From contig CATNEN010000038.1 in assembly GCA_950097015.1 (NCBI GenBank), positions 14,378,001 to 14,442,000 of the forward strand: a DNA stretch of 64,000 nt, given 5' to 3'. Shown one piece after another: positions 47,301 to 59,794 of this stretch. The notes under the pieces are model-generated. The model did not search any database, had not been told where the DNA came from, and saw only the letters and a list, made by a program, of their open reading frames with translations. A program made the translations under genes and the position numbers. This stretch comes from Macrostomum hystrix. Lineage: Eukaryota; Platyhelminthes; Macrostomidae. How positions within the stretch are numbered: the first letter of the stretch is position 1; the number at the start of each line of letters is the position of its first letter.

Positions 47301-50300
47301 TCACGAAGACCCGGCCGTCTGGTGAGACGCCAAAAGCTGTTCGATGATGTTGCGGGCCTCCAGGTTGCCCGGAGCGCAGCGAGAATACAAGACGGCCATT
47401 ATCACCAGCGTCTGGGTCGTGGGCTTCGATTCTGCCGAGACTGCGGCCACCTGGGTCGTTTTCTGACACCTGAAAAGTATAGTTCCCTGGAAACTGTGGC
47501 GAGTTATCATTCTCGTCAGCGATATTGATGACGACCTGGACCTGCGCTGTCAGTGTTGGATTTCCAGCGTCCGTAGCTCTGATTGTGCAACGAATTGATG
47601 CGTTTGACTCGCGGTCGAATGAAACCTTAGGAAAGGGGTCAAGTTTTTTTCTTTTTTAACCCAAAGAGATGCAAAATAGTGGATATTGATGTCAGTAGAG
47701 CTCCAATATCGAACTTTTACCTTGGAGTACACGGTTGCATTCAGCTCGCCAATGCCGATGAGGCGTTCGCAGTCCTCGGCTACGCTGTAGAGAGTCCGGC
47801 CGTTGTTAGGCTCGTCTGCATCGCTGGCCGGAAGTCGCCCGATGCGCGTTCCGGGTGGCGCGTTCTCTCTCAGCAGCGGCAGCAGTCGGCTGACCAGCTC
47901 GGGCCCCGGGAAGACGGGCGGCGAGTCGTTGACGTCTTCAACGGTGACGGTGAAATTCGCGGTACTAGAGGCATCGTCGGAATCCGAGCAGGTCAAAGAG
48001 AGGGCATGGACGGCCTGTTGTTCGCGGTCCAGGCTGCGAACTGTTTGCAGCTGCAACAAAAGCGCCTGACTGCCCTGAATGCCGTCAGAACCAGACAGTC
48101 GGGTTAAGCTGAACGAGTCTGTCCGGCTGTTGAACGCGTCCAGATCGCAATTGATGAATCTATTTCCGACGTCGCGATCTTTGACGTTGATGTAGCCGAC
48201 TGTTGCTATGGGTGGTGTGTTTTCCCTCACCCACAGGCCCGATTGGGAGTCGCTGAGCACCGTTATTTGTGGCGCATTGTCGTTAACGTCAGTTACCTAG
48301 GAGAAGGTAGAATGGAAGTCGGAGTGAGGACAATATAGAAATGGTAAGGTGTCAATACGTAATTTTTAGTCAAGTGAGGCTAACTTCGAATGATTTTGGT
48401 GTCGATATGGTTGGCAGAATTGTAAGATGACGTGAGCAGATGGGTAGGCTATTGGTCTCGTGAATCGAGTAGGGCAGTAGGCTATCCGCCTCGTTTGAAA
48501 ATCTGGAAATCTGGGTCTGCATTTTTGAAAGTGCTAAGCCAGTGAGTAAGCAATCTCAGAGAAAGTAAATGCATTGCACTGAGAATGTCACTAAGAAGGC
48601 TTAGTGAAACCTTCCAACAGCTTCAATGCATCAATTACGGCCGGTGTGAAAGGATTTTAGCAAATTATTTCTGTTTGTGCGTTTTTTGCCAATCGATTAG
48701 CAGACTTGATAGAGCCGCAATTTTCTACACAGCTAACACCTGCTAAACTGAGCCACGCCTACATTCTGAAGCGAATTTCTGCTTTCTGCAATCGATTTTT
48801 TGTACCTAGAGCTTTCTGACAAAAAAATTGCGTGTTACAGTTAAAAGCCGCGTCGACAAAAACCTGTTTCGTTGATCTATCAAAAACTTCATTGTAGATT
48901 TGAAAATTTAAAACCAGCCACAGAGAGAGGGCCTATGCTGGCCTTTTTGGGAGAGCCAATTACCTGCCTAGTCAACATTTTTGGACCAGAAAGCTTTTTT
49001 TCATTAGTGGCCGTGAGTACTTCTTACAAAGAAAAACATACATTTGTCTTACACCTACTCAATCATGAGTTAATAGGGTAATTCAGAAACCTAATTCAAG
49101 CGGAAGTACGAGTATTAAACTGCCCAGTAGCCCTGTGATTCCTCTGTCCAAACTGAGTTTCAGTGAAGTTGCTCAAACAATGCTTGAGTAGCATTGGCAT
49201 TGCATCATTGCAGATGAGCTCACAACAGTTACGACGATCTGAGCGGATGTGACCTAGCTACTTGACTGAAGAGAAAAATTGTATAATTTCTGTTGCAGCG
49301 ACTGCTGCATAGCCCGCGCCGTCTTCCGGTATTTTATTAGCTCCGCGTTTGCCGCAACTCCAGAATTTCTTGCTAGCTTGGTTTGCATTTCCTTTTCCTG
49401 TCTTGCCATCATTCATTTTGCATTCTCATAACATAGTCGTGGTGTAGCTAGAACCCATTCTAGCTAATTCGTTTGGTCTAAAAGTATGGCCAGTATAACC
49501 TCACTTACCCTGACCAAATTCGTCTCATTCATTTTATTTTTGTTACGACAGTCAAAAGATTGTAGCCCTGTGGTATGCTTTGAGTTTGCAGTCGGTATGT
49601 TGTGAGTTTGTAGTCGGTGTGTTGTGAGTTTTTAGTCGGTAAGTTGTGAGTTTTTAGTCGGTGTGTTGTGAGTTTGTAGTCGGTATGTTGTGAGTTTTTA
49701 GTCGGTATGTTGTGACTTTTTAGTCGGTGTGTTGTGAGTTTGTAGTCGGTATGTTGTGGGTTTTAGTCGGTGTGTTGTGAGTTTGTAGTCGGTATGTTGT
49801 GAGTTTTTAGTCGGTGTGTTGTGAGTTTTTAGTCGGTATGTTGTGAGTTTGTAGTCGGTATGTTGTGAGTTTTTAGTCGGTATGTTGTGACTTTTTAGTC
49901 GGTGTGTTGTGAGTTTGTAGTCGGTATGTTGTGAGTTTGTAGTCGGTATGTTGTGAGTTTTTAGTCGGTGTGTTGTGAGTTTTTAGTCGGTGTGTTGTGA
50001 GTTTTTAGTCGGTGTGTTGTGAGTTTTTAGTCGGTGTGTGTGAGTTTTTAGTCGGTGTGTTGTGAGTTTTTAGTCGGTATGTTGTGAGTTTGTAGTCGGT
50101 ATTTTGTGAGTTTTTAGTCGGTATGTTGTGAGTTTGTAGTCGGTATGTTGTGAGTTTTTAGTCGGTATGTTGTGAGTTTGTAGTCGGTGTGTTGTGAGTT
50201 TGTAGTCGGTGTGTTGTGAGTTTGTAGTCGGTATGTTGTGAGTTTGTAGTCGGTATGTTGTGAGTTTTTAGTCGGTGTGTTGTGACTTTTTAGTCGGTGT

Positions 50301-51565
50301 GTTGTGAGTTTGTAGTCGGTGTGTTGTGAGTTTGTTGGTCCCTCTGGGTAAAGTTTAGCCGTTTATTCAGGACGATGCGACTCACCATCACCCTGACGAT
50401 GGACACGGCTGTTTTGGACGTCGGGCCGTGGTTGTCGGATACGCTGACAAAGATTTCATACTTCTGCTGCGTCTCAGCGTCAAGTGGCGCCGTGAGGCGG
50501 ATCTCGCCGCTGCGACGGTTGATGTCAAACGGCAGGCAGCTGGAGACCAGTTGAGGCTGCTGCGGACAATCGTAGCTGGCGATGCTGAAGCTCAGTGGCC
50601 TCGCGAAGTTGTCCTTGTCTGTGGCGCTCATCCGCAGCACTACAGAGTCCACCGATGTGTTCTCGGGTATCTGGTTATGGCAGGAAACTTTTCGCTGTGA
50701 TTTTACGATAAATAAATCCAAGATCACAGTATATATTCTTGCTCTAACTGACCTCCAACTGTGGATCCTTCGGTGTGAGCTCTGGATCAAAGCTGTTTAC
50801 ATTGACAACGCTCAGCTCCACAGTGAACGTGCTTGTGAGGCTAGGCATGCCACGGTCGTGAGCCAGCACAGGGATTCTTATGAAGTCAGGATCCACTTCC
50901 AGGTTAATGTTGCCGACCACCTGCAGAACAGGACCGCGCAGCAGATCCAGCGGCTGGCTGGTCAGGCTGAACTTGGCGAAACCCTCCTCACCGGGCAGAC
51001 TGTAGGCCACGCTGCCGTTCTCACCAGCGTCAGGATCAACTGCTCTTGGCAGCTGGAATCGGGCTGATTGGTCGTGCTCTTGCACACTGGCCTTCATCCT
51101 GGAGCCGGCACTGCGGAACTGCGGCGCATTGTCGTTGACGTCGGCAACCCGTATCGTCACAGTGATTGGCAGCATGCGGGATGGTCGATTGGTTGAGTCG
51201 CCGCCACTGCCGCCGCTGCGCCATGTTACCTGCAGCTTCAGGGTGCATGCGGTCGCCAGTCCTCTACACTGCGCCAGTCCTTCGCGATCAATGCGGCCTG
51301 CCGTGACCAGCTGACCGCTGACTGAGTCCACTCTGAACAGGCTGGCTGTGGAATCATTCACCTGTTGAAACCTGCCACCAGAAGATTTCCCAGTGACCAG
51401 AAGTGCCAGGCTACACACTAGAGTCCCCACCGGGGCCTCCTCTGTGACAGAGCAGGTCTGGGACAGCATCATGCTGTCTGTGATGACATCAGCGACGGAC
51501 AAGGCAGCGTGGAGAGCGAGAACAGCGACTGCAGCAACCAGGGCTCTTGCTGCTGCTGCTGGCAT
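44359..51565 (-). CDS. protocadherin with seven EC domains, 7 exons, 1140 aa
   Basis: Single-pass cell-adhesion protein. Exons in coding order: 51565-50753, 50670-50386, 48296-47721, 47625-46548, 45299-45175, 45035-44963, 44831-44359; phases 0, 0, 0, 1, 0, 1; 1141 codons with TGA. A signal peptide (AVAVLALHAALSVA) is followed by seven cadherin repeats. Calcium linkers: DVNDNAP (142-148), a degenerate VNVNSFDPEL (254-263), DVNDNAP (369-375), DVNDSPP (487-493), DENDNSP (595-601) and DENDNTP (706-712). LDRE-type motifs are present. The membrane helix (IIVTVCVLLAFLVLLCLVLL) lies at about 857-885. The cytoplasmic tail is spread over three small exons, is rich in Arg/Gln and ends SSFV, a class I PDZ ligand. 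Seven repeats match the delta-1 group, but I see no CM motifs that would prove it. The exon 7 acceptor could instead be 18-20 bp further in without a frame change. Confidence 0.9.
45400..45560 (-). mobile_element. decayed SINE family B fragment
   Basis: Minus-strand blocks (attaacgcccatgaggacca, gcctcacacagtgatccatg) resemble the middle of family B. It lies in protocadherin intron 4 (45300-46547). Confidence 0.4.
49570..50335. repeat. 22-bp minisatellite in protocadherin intron 2
   Basis: About 35 units of tatgttgtgagtttgtagtc plus gg, with gtgttg/tatgttg and gtttgtag/gttttag variants in irregular order. It ends about 50 bp from the exon 2 donor. Confidence 0.95.
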
Positions 51566-54284
51566 ACCTGTCGATTGTAGAGAGTTTATTGGCAGGATTT
51601 GCTAGGCTATGAAATAAAATTGATTGCCGTATCAATTACCGTTGTTTCATTTGACCAAGTAACGATTGACTGCTCAAAAAAAATTCTGCCAGAAATTATG
51701 GACAATCGTCAAAAAACATCTCGACACAGCCGCGAAAAATTCTCCTTTAAAGAAGATTGAAAACATAAGAGGTGAAACTAGCTAACACCAGGAGCTGGGA
51801 TTTAATCCCATAATGCCTTCTTAGTCCCTCGGTGGATTAAGAGGCTTAAGCTTGCGCGAGACTTGTTGTAACACGCGTGACTGACCAGCTCAAGCCTGCT
51901 CAATCCAATTCGCACCTCCTCCGAGCTGCTCACCTTGTTCTGTCTCATTCACTTTTTTCGTTTACGAGGTCTTTCTCACCACGGCGAGAGGCGGCGTGCA
52001 GCAACCGTTTTTTGCCTCGAAAATTCTGCCTCGCATCCGGGAAATCTTGCGGCGCCCCGCCTACTCGCCCCCCCGGCCGAGGCAGGAAGATCTTGAGCGG
52101 CGCTCAAAATCTAGCACGTCTTGTTCCGGGGCGTATTTTTCATTCAACATTTTTTAGGCGGTCAAGTGTTTTCCTGCCCCTGTTCTCAGCACCGCTACCA
52201 GAGTCGACGCGGTAGATGAGCTGGCCACTGGCTGTAGCACTGCTGGGGCCCGAGGGAGCCCACTTCAACCTCTGCCCTCCATCCCACATCGAAATCCCCT
52301 TTAGCGCCTACATCCCCTCTAATGAGGAAGCGGGGGCGCCCTGAGCGCAACTCTGTATAACAAATCATGCGAGAGAGGTCTCACCAGCAGCAGCACTTCA
52401 TAACTCCCGTGCGCACTCTTCACCCAGCGAGTACCATCTCCTCCAGATCCTCTCTACTTCTCTCGCTGATCCCATATGGGGGACAACAGGCAAGCCTGTA
52501 AAATAAGGTAGTCAGCCTCTGCAACAACAATAACCTAGCTGAGAGGTGAGAACGGAAGTGAGCGCATTGGAACTCCCCAGACTCGCTGAGACTCACTTCC
52601 TCTTTTCCCACCAAGAGTTCTCGCTTTTTTTCATTCTCGCCACCTACTGCAGCGACATTTGCAACTTTTGCGCAGAAATGTTAATCCTCAGTATCTGCGC
52701 TAGGAATAGACAGAGCGAAGGGAAGTGCTGGAATGGTCCGCCTGAAATCTAGTCAACAATGGCTGGAGCCAAGGGAAATGCTGAACCATCGGAGGCCGTG
52801 TGTCTCTCTGACAGTTAGTAATGGAAAACCAAGCGAAAGCGAAGGCCCTGAGAGGTGGAAGAGAGCGGAACCAGATATGAAGGGTCGCAACTGAAAGCCG
52901 TGTTGTCAGGACCAGCTGTCTCTCCGTGCCACTCAGTCGCGTCTGATCCATCTAGATTCGGGAGCCCCCACTGTCCTCGAGTGAGTGTGTGTCGGTCTGC
53001 TTATCTCTGCTTAAATCAGGAATAGATGCGGAATGCTTTCAGAGCCGGATTCTGGTTGGACACTGTGTCACCGCAATGTCTTCCGTGCGCTAGCCACTAA
53101 AGCCACTAGATGTCGGTCATGAAACAAGTTTGTTGAATCACGGCCAATATTTTATGCGTATTTTACCTGTTAACCAGCCCCCTGTTTAGCCTTTTGGGCA
53201 GGTAACAAAGCTATCTGGTCTATAAAACCTCCCACTAAATTTTATGACCAAGCGCAGTCCGCGATTCAGTTCCACCCGGAACAGATTGCACGTGGGTGTC
53301 GAGATGAAAATCTATTTTCTCTCACGTAGTATTGCTGCAGTATGCATGCGGTGTTCACATTTAACATTTTCGCAGCGAAAATCAACCATAAATTTCGGTA
53401 GATAGATATCGTATTGGATATTGCCGATTGTTGCAGAAAAAGGCCATAGTCCATAGGGAGTCACTAAAAATAAAGCAATACTTTGTTTTACTCTGCGAGA
53501 AGCTAGAGTAAGCCAGCCACGCAGATATAACAAATCCTATTGTGTATAGAAAGTCCATAATTTTACAGATGCATGAAGAGAAAAATTAGTTTTAAGCAAG
53601 GATTTTTAGTCGCAGAACGTCAACGGACATTTTTATTTGGTTTGTGTCTGAAAGTTTGTCTGCTTTCAGGGTTTAGCTCTGCTAAACATGGGCACAGAGT
53701 TTACCTATTGTCCAGGTGCAGCTCAAATGATTGTGACAGGCATCAGGGAAAGTGAGAGGCGGATCCACAAAGGAAGCTTTAGTGCTTGCTGAGTGTTTGC
53801 AGTCGATCCGCTGTCAGTTAAGAGCTCACACAGCTGCAGCTACTTCACTGTGTCGTCTCTCTCCAGCTGAAATCAATCTCCTGTTTGAAATTCTCCTACT
53901 TGGAGTCAACAAGAGCAGCTAGGCAGATGGTGGCTTCTGAATGAAGCCTCCTGCACGACTATCAGAGATCAGATATTCATTTGTCTCACCTGTGAGCGCT
54001 TCTGGTGAATTGAATGAGTCCAATGCTTTGCTTATTGTTGTAATAATCGCTATTGTTGTGCTTCTTTTGCTTGGCTTGAATAACAAATCAGATAATATAG
54101 TTTTGAGGCTTAGCCAATTATAAACAGTCTTGGGGTCCATAGCCATCTTGTATTATAGAAAAAAACAGCCAATGGCTGATTCCGACCGCAATGTAATACA
54201 TTGGACTGAGCCAGAGAGCCAATCCCATTGCAACCAGCTGTGAAGCGCTTGGGTATGTTGAAGCACTCGGGCAACTACGAAGGA
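51566..54284. other. 5' flank of protocadherin and intergenic DNA
   Basis: A moderately GC-rich block at 51950-52340 (gcggcgccccgcctactcgc and similar) lies 0.4-0.8 kb upstream of the protocadherin start and may belong to its promoter. A short plus-strand frame at 53941-54123 contains a hydrophobic run but has no other support. No gene is called. Confidence 0.4.
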
Positions 54285-56130
54285 ATACAGAATGTAGGGA
54301 AAAGGATGTGGTAGGAGTAGGGAGAGAGGATGTGGTAGGAGTAGGGAAAGAGGATACGGTAGGACTCAGGCAAGAGGATGTGGTGGGAGTAGGGAAAGAG
54401 GATGCGGTAGGACTAGGGCAAGAGGATGTGGTGGGAGTAGGGAAAGAGGATACGGTAGGACTAGGGGAAGAGGATGTGGTAGGAGTAGGGGAAGAGGATA
54501 CGAAAGGAGTAGTAAAGAGGATGTGGTAGGAGTAGGGGAAGAGGAAACGGTAGTAGTAGGGCAAGAGGATACTGAAAGAGTAGGGAAGAGGATACGGTAG
54601 TAGTAGGGCAAGAGGATACGGTAGTAGTAGGGGAAGAGGATACTGAAAGCGTAGGGAAGAGGATACGGTAGTAGTAGGGCAAGAGGATACGGTAGTAGTA
54701 GGGCAAGAGGATACGGTAGGAGTAGGGAAGAGGATGTGGTAGGAGTAGGGGAAGAGGATGTAGTAGGAGTAGGGAAGAGGATGTGGTAGGAGTAGGGGAA
54801 GAGGATGTGGTAGGAGTAGGGGAAGAGGATGTGGTAGGAGTAGGGGAAGAGGATACGGTAGGAGTTGGGAAAGAGTATACGGTAGTAGTAGGGAAGAGGA
54901 TGCGGTAGGAGTAGGGGAAGAGGATGTGGTAGGAGTAGGGGATTGAAGATGCGGTCGGAGTAGGGGAAGAGGATACGGTAGGAGTAGGGAAGAGGATGTG
55001 GTAGGAGTAAGGGAAGAGGATGTGGTAGGAGTAGGGAAGAGGATGTGGTAGGAGTAGGGAAGAGGATGTGGTAGGAGTAGGGAAGAGGATGTGGTAGGAG
55101 TAGAGGAAGAGGATGCGGTAGGAGTAGGGGAAGAGGATGTGGTAGGAGTAGGGAAGAGGATGTGGTACGAGTATGGGAACAGGATACGGTAGGAGTTGGG
55201 GAAGAGGATACGGTAGTAGTAGGGAAGAGGATGCGGTAGGAGTAGGGGAAGAGGATGTGGTAGGAGTAGGGGAAGAGGATACGGTCGGAGTAGGGGAAGA
55301 GGATACGGTAGGAGTAGGGAAGAGGATGTGGTAGGAGTAAGGGAAGAGGATGTGGTAGGAGTAGGGAAGAGGATGTGGTAGGAGTAGGGAAGAGGATGTG
55401 GTAGGAGTAGAGGAAGAGGATGCGGTAGGAGTAGGGGAAGAGGATGTGGTAGGAGTAGAGGAAGAGGATGCGGTAGGAGTAGGGGAAGAGGATGTGGTAG
55501 GAGTAGGGGAAGAGGATGTGGTAGGAGTAGGGAAGAGGATGTGGTAGGAGTAGGGAAGAGGATACGGTAGGAGTAGGGAAGAGGATGTGGTAGGAGTAGA
55601 GGAAGAGGATGCGGTAGGAGTAGGGAAGAGGATGCTGTAGGAGTAGAGGAAGAGGATGCGGTAGGAGTAGGGAAGAGGATGCTGTAGGAGTAGAGGAAGA
55701 GGATGTGGTAGGAGTAGGGAAGAGGATGCGGTCGGAGTAGGGGAAGAGGATACGGTAGGAGTAGGGAAGAGGATGTGGTAGGAGTAGGGGAAGAGGATGT
55801 GGTAGGAGTAAGGGAAGAGGATGTGGTAGGAGTAGAGGAAGAGGATGCGGTAGGAGTAGGGGAAGAGGATGTGGTAGGAGTAGGGGAAGAGGATGTGGTA
55901 GGAGTAGAGGAAGAGGATGCGGTAGGAGTAGGGGAAGAGGATGTGGTAGGAGTAGGGGATTGAAGATGCGGTCGGAGTAGGGGAAGAGGATACGGTAGGA
56001 GTAGGGAAGAGGATGTGGTAGGAGTAGGGGAAGGGGATACGGTAGGAGTTGGGGAAGAGGATACGGTAGTAGTAGGGGAAGAGGATACGGAAGGAGTAGG
56101 GAAAGAGGATGTGGTAGGTGAAAAGAATGT
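54285..56130. repeat. 23/24-bp minisatellite, about 78 units
   Basis: Purine-rich plus strand: gaggatgtggtaggagtagg followed by gaa or ggaa. Variants gatacgg, gatgcgg and gtagtagtag occur in recurring blocks; for example a stretch with attgaagatgcggtcggag appears at about 54942 and 55960. Minus-strand frames of about 600 residues exist only because the unit has no stop codon in those frames. Confidence 0.95.
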
Positions 56131-56169
56131 GAGAGTAGAAATTGTACAGCTTGAAGTCGTGAGTCGCGG

Positions 56170-56322
56170 GGACTGGCATGATACTTGCCTCCGCTGCTAT
56201 TATACAATTTGTGCCCTTTAGCACGACACTTAGCTCTGCATTGAACGACACCCAGTTCACCCAGCCTTTAAATTTAGCTGGGGTAATTGAGGGTGAGTGT
56301 GGCGTCGCCCCCAGTCCATGGA
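56170..56322 (+). mobile_element. SINE family A copy between two related arrays
   Basis: Contains acaatttgtgccctttagca, ctctgcattgaacgacaccc, agctggggtaattgagggtg and the end ccccagtccatgga. The tRNA head is badly worn. Confidence 0.7.
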
Positions 56323-56329
56323 TCCTCTT

Positions 56330-56665
56330 TCCCTACCATGGATGCGGTAGGGGAAGAACATCTGGTAGGGGAAGAGGATGCGGTAGGGGAAGATGATGTG
56401 GTAGGGGAAGAGGATCGGTAGGGGACGAGGATACTGTAGGGGAAGAGGATATAGAAGGGGAAGAGGATGTGGTAGGGGAAGAGGATGCGGTAGGGGAAGA
56501 GGATCTTTAGGAGAAGAGGATCTGTAGGTGAAGAGGATGTGGTAGGGGAAGAGGATGTGGTAGGGGAAGAGGATGTGGTAGGGGAAGATAATGCGGTAGG
56601 GGAAGAGGATGTGGTAGGGGAAGAGAATGCGATAGGGGAAGAGGATGTGGTAGGGGAAGAGGCTG
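56330..56665. repeat. 18-bp minisatellite, about 18 units
   Basis: Units of gaggatgtggtaggggaa. This is the 24-bp unit of the neighbouring array without the six bases gagtag. Confidence 0.93.
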
Positions 56666-57619
56666 CTGAAGAAGATTTTGTGGGAATTTTAAGATATCCA
56701 TTTTAGTTGCCAAGCGTTAATTCAACCAAAAAAGGCAAAGACCAAAAACGTGACCGACCGCTCATATAGTCTGTTGAAGCGGTAGCCCTCGCTGCTAAAT
56801 TGGTTAGTTCTGGCATCTGTTTCTCTTGAGATTTTCGCGAGTCACTTAGAAACGTGTCACGGCCAATAGGTTGAAACGCGTGGGGCCAACACTCGGCAAC
56901 AGCGGATGCAAGCAGCGTGACTGACCCTGACAGTTGGCCTTCTGAAACCCGCAGACTTTCCCTGTACCTTGAAGTTCGCTTTCACTGCCTCCAATCTAGA
57001 TTAGCTCTTTAAGCCCTCGCGAGAGCGTGCGTTGGCTCGGAAGATGAAAGAATTTCCCTATCAAAATCTGATATCGCCTTCGACATTCCTGCTGGCATCA
57101 ATTTTTAACTTTAGAATGAGTTAGGGAAGAAATTCCCATTGAAAAGATGGGATGTGCCAGTCTTTCCTAAAAGAGCCTCTTTTGTTGTTGATCGGTCGAA
57201 TTCGTTTTAGTGAAATCAAGTTTCCATTTCCAATCAACTTTTATTTGATCTTTTGTATTGCGTGATGAACTGGCAATTCTGATCACGAGCCTGGGAAAAA
57301 CTTTCTAGTTTGATTTGGCTCAGTAAATACCTAAATTTCATAAACTCCCAACATTTCTGAAATCGTGAAACTTTAGAAATCCCAAAATTAGAAAACTTAG
57401 AAAACGCAAAAATAAAGTATCCTAAAACTTGATGAATCCAAAAAAATAAGAAATCAAAAAGTTTAGAAATCAAAATAGTTTTACACTTCCCAACAATTCG
57501 AGAATCTCCAAACATCACATAAACTAGTTCATAGCTTTGTAACACAACTTATAATTTATTAGATTTGCAACACAACTACTTAAAGTAGTTTATTCGACTA
57601 AGTTCACTACGAGTTTACT
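56666..57619. other. intergenic DNA
   Basis: Unique AT-rich sequence with no visible gene or repeat. Confidence 0.45.
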
Positions 57620-57812
57620 GGTGGTAGCCTAGTGGTTAAGAGCGTTAAATGGTTAAAAGCGCCAGACCTACTCGTACAAATTGAAGGTTGGGGGCTCCGG
57701 GAACAACTAGTGAGAATTATCTGTTGCTTCAGTTCACCCAGCTGTTAAATGGGTACGTACCAGCATCAGCTGGGATAACTGAGGGTGGGTGTGGTGTCCC
57801 CCAGTCCATGGA
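57620..57812 (+). mobile_element. SINE family A copy
   Basis: A box ggtagcctagtggttaagag, B-box region aggttgggggctccggg, then cagttcacccagctgttaaa, catcagctgggataactgag and the end cccccagtccatgga. It lacks the ctctgcatt block. Confidence 0.75.
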
Positions 57813-58264
57813 CTTTCACTTAATAAAACTTTATGAAGTGTCCTTTAAAAGTCTGCACCAGTTTGAACAGGATTTTATTCGCAACTTTTATTGCCATACA
57901 GTTTTCATGCAATATAGATATATTCCTATTCATGTTAATATAGATAAGATAATAAAATTACAGAGTCACAACTCCCGCTGTGTTCCTTGTTAGTAATCTT
58001 TAAGTACGAGCTAATAGTGGAGTTGCTGTTTTGTTAACTTAAAACTTGTGGTGTAGTGGTGTAAACAAGCGAGGGCTGAGCGCTTTGATAGGGGGGAGTT
58101 TTAAGTTAACTGACTGCCTCAAATGGGTAAGCTGAATGATTGAGAGCAGTTCTTAGGTGGAAAGATAAGTAAGTAGCTTTGATTCAAAATAGAATAGATA
58201 TCACATCGGGTCACATGCTGCGAAGTCCCGAATATTTAGACAAATTATCCTCTGAAGCCGAGCT
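57813..58264. other. intergenic DNA
   Basis: Unique AT-rich sequence; nothing recognised. Confidence 0.45.
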
Positions 58265-58630
58265 CAGGTCTCTTCTGACCCGTGCGCCTCCTCTGATCAA
58301 TGCGTCTCTTCTGACCAATACGTCTCTTCTGACCAATGGCCGTCTCTTCTGACCAATGCGTCTCTTCTGACCAATGCGTCTCTTCTGACCAATGGGTCTC
58401 TTCTGACCAATGGGTCTCTTCTGACCAATGCGTCTCTTCTGACCAATGCGTCTCTTCTGACCAATGCGTCTCTTCTGACCAATGCGTCTCTTCTGACCAA
58501 TGCGTCTCTTCTGACCAATGCGTCTCTTCTGACCAATGCGTCTCTTCTGACCAATGCGTCTCTTCTGACCAATGCGTCTCTTCTGACCAATGCGCCTCCT
58601 CTGACCAATGTGTGTCTCTTGATCAATATA
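58265..58630. repeat. 18-bp minisatellite, about 20 units
   Basis: Units of ctcttctgaccaatgcgt, very uniform in the centre (58420-58590) and diverged at both ends. The open frames on both strands are by-products of the 18-bp period. Confidence 0.95.
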
Positions 58631-59794
58631 CTAACCCATGTTCTGAATAATGTCCTACTTCGCCACTTTAGACCAGTGTTCTTCAGTCGCTTTAAACAAA
58701 CGAACTTTAGACACTGAAGAAATACAATGCACAGTTAATCATTATTTATTACTTTAATTAATGCTAAATAAGGCTTGCAAAACACAGGACTTGCCGAGAG
58801 TTTAAACTTTACTTTAAGAGTCACACCAGATGTGAAAGTTCAGTGATAGTAGTCCAGCAGTGTTCTTCATGAATTTAAGTCACCTTTCGTGTCATACCTA
58901 AATGACCACGAGTTTCTGTCACATAAAGTTTCTCGAAAAGATTCCTGCAGTGCACTCTATTCACTACATGCATACTGCAAACTTTGCCTGTACTTCAGAT
59001 GTAGCTTCAGTCACGCGCAATGAGCTTGTATTCTGTGCATGAGTTTTCTGTACTGATTTCATCTCCAGTTGGGCATTGTTTATGTTCTAGTTTAGTTGAC
59101 TGAATGCAATAAAACTCCACTGGCCTGCTTTGTGCTTGCTTTCCAAATAGACTTTCTAACAATGAAGGTCACGTCTGTACAGTGAGATTCTAAAAGACGT
59201 AATTAAGAGGCAATCTATTTTTAGAACCACATCTCTCTGGTTGGATTGTATTATTGCTCAGCAGGCCACTGCTCGCCTAGCCACCTCCGCCAATGTTGGA
59301 GGTGTCCACCCATTCAGCTCATGGAGCGAATAGAATTAGCGAGTAGCAAGGTTTTGGCGGGCATGTTGCTGTCCTACGAGCCTACTAACAAAACTCGTTT
59401 GTCGGCAGTTCGCCAGAGGGGGTTGCGCGGAGGAATGGAGGAGGGGACTTGAGAACACGGCCACCCGAAAGCTCACCCTAGCCCTATTTAATATTATGCT
59501 AGCTGGCCAGCTATTATAGGAACTACCCTGGGAAAGAGAAGATTTTCCATTGTGAGAAGCCAAGAGCTGTCGAGTGGTAGACATAGACGAGTCGAAGCTA
59601 ACAAACTGTAGTTTTTTTACGTCTCTTCCTTTTTTTAAGTCCTGTTGTTGGAATCGACACCCACTCCCTCATTGTTAAACGGCCTGTTCTGCTGCAGCTG
59701 CACTGAGCGTTTTTTACACTGTCGTTTCTATTTTTCTCGTTGCCAACCATCCTGCCGAGTTTTTCTCTATTTAAGCCACAAACTGCACTAAGCA
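58631..59794. other. upstream region of the SLCO gene
   Basis: AT-rich sequence expected to hold the upstream promoter and any 5' leader. I see no other gene. Confidence 0.4.

Noticed and set aside
53941-54123. 60-residue frame with a hydrophobic segment
   Set aside because: The segment comes from T-rich sequence; no start context, splice support or homology is seen.
54366-56260. Minus-strand open frames of about 600 residues
   Set aside because: They lie entirely in the 23/24-bp array. Two overlapping frames are equally open and neither has a domain, splice sites or a sensible start.
58297-58650. Frames of about 100 residues on both strands
   Set aside because: By-product of an 18-bp repeat without stop codons.
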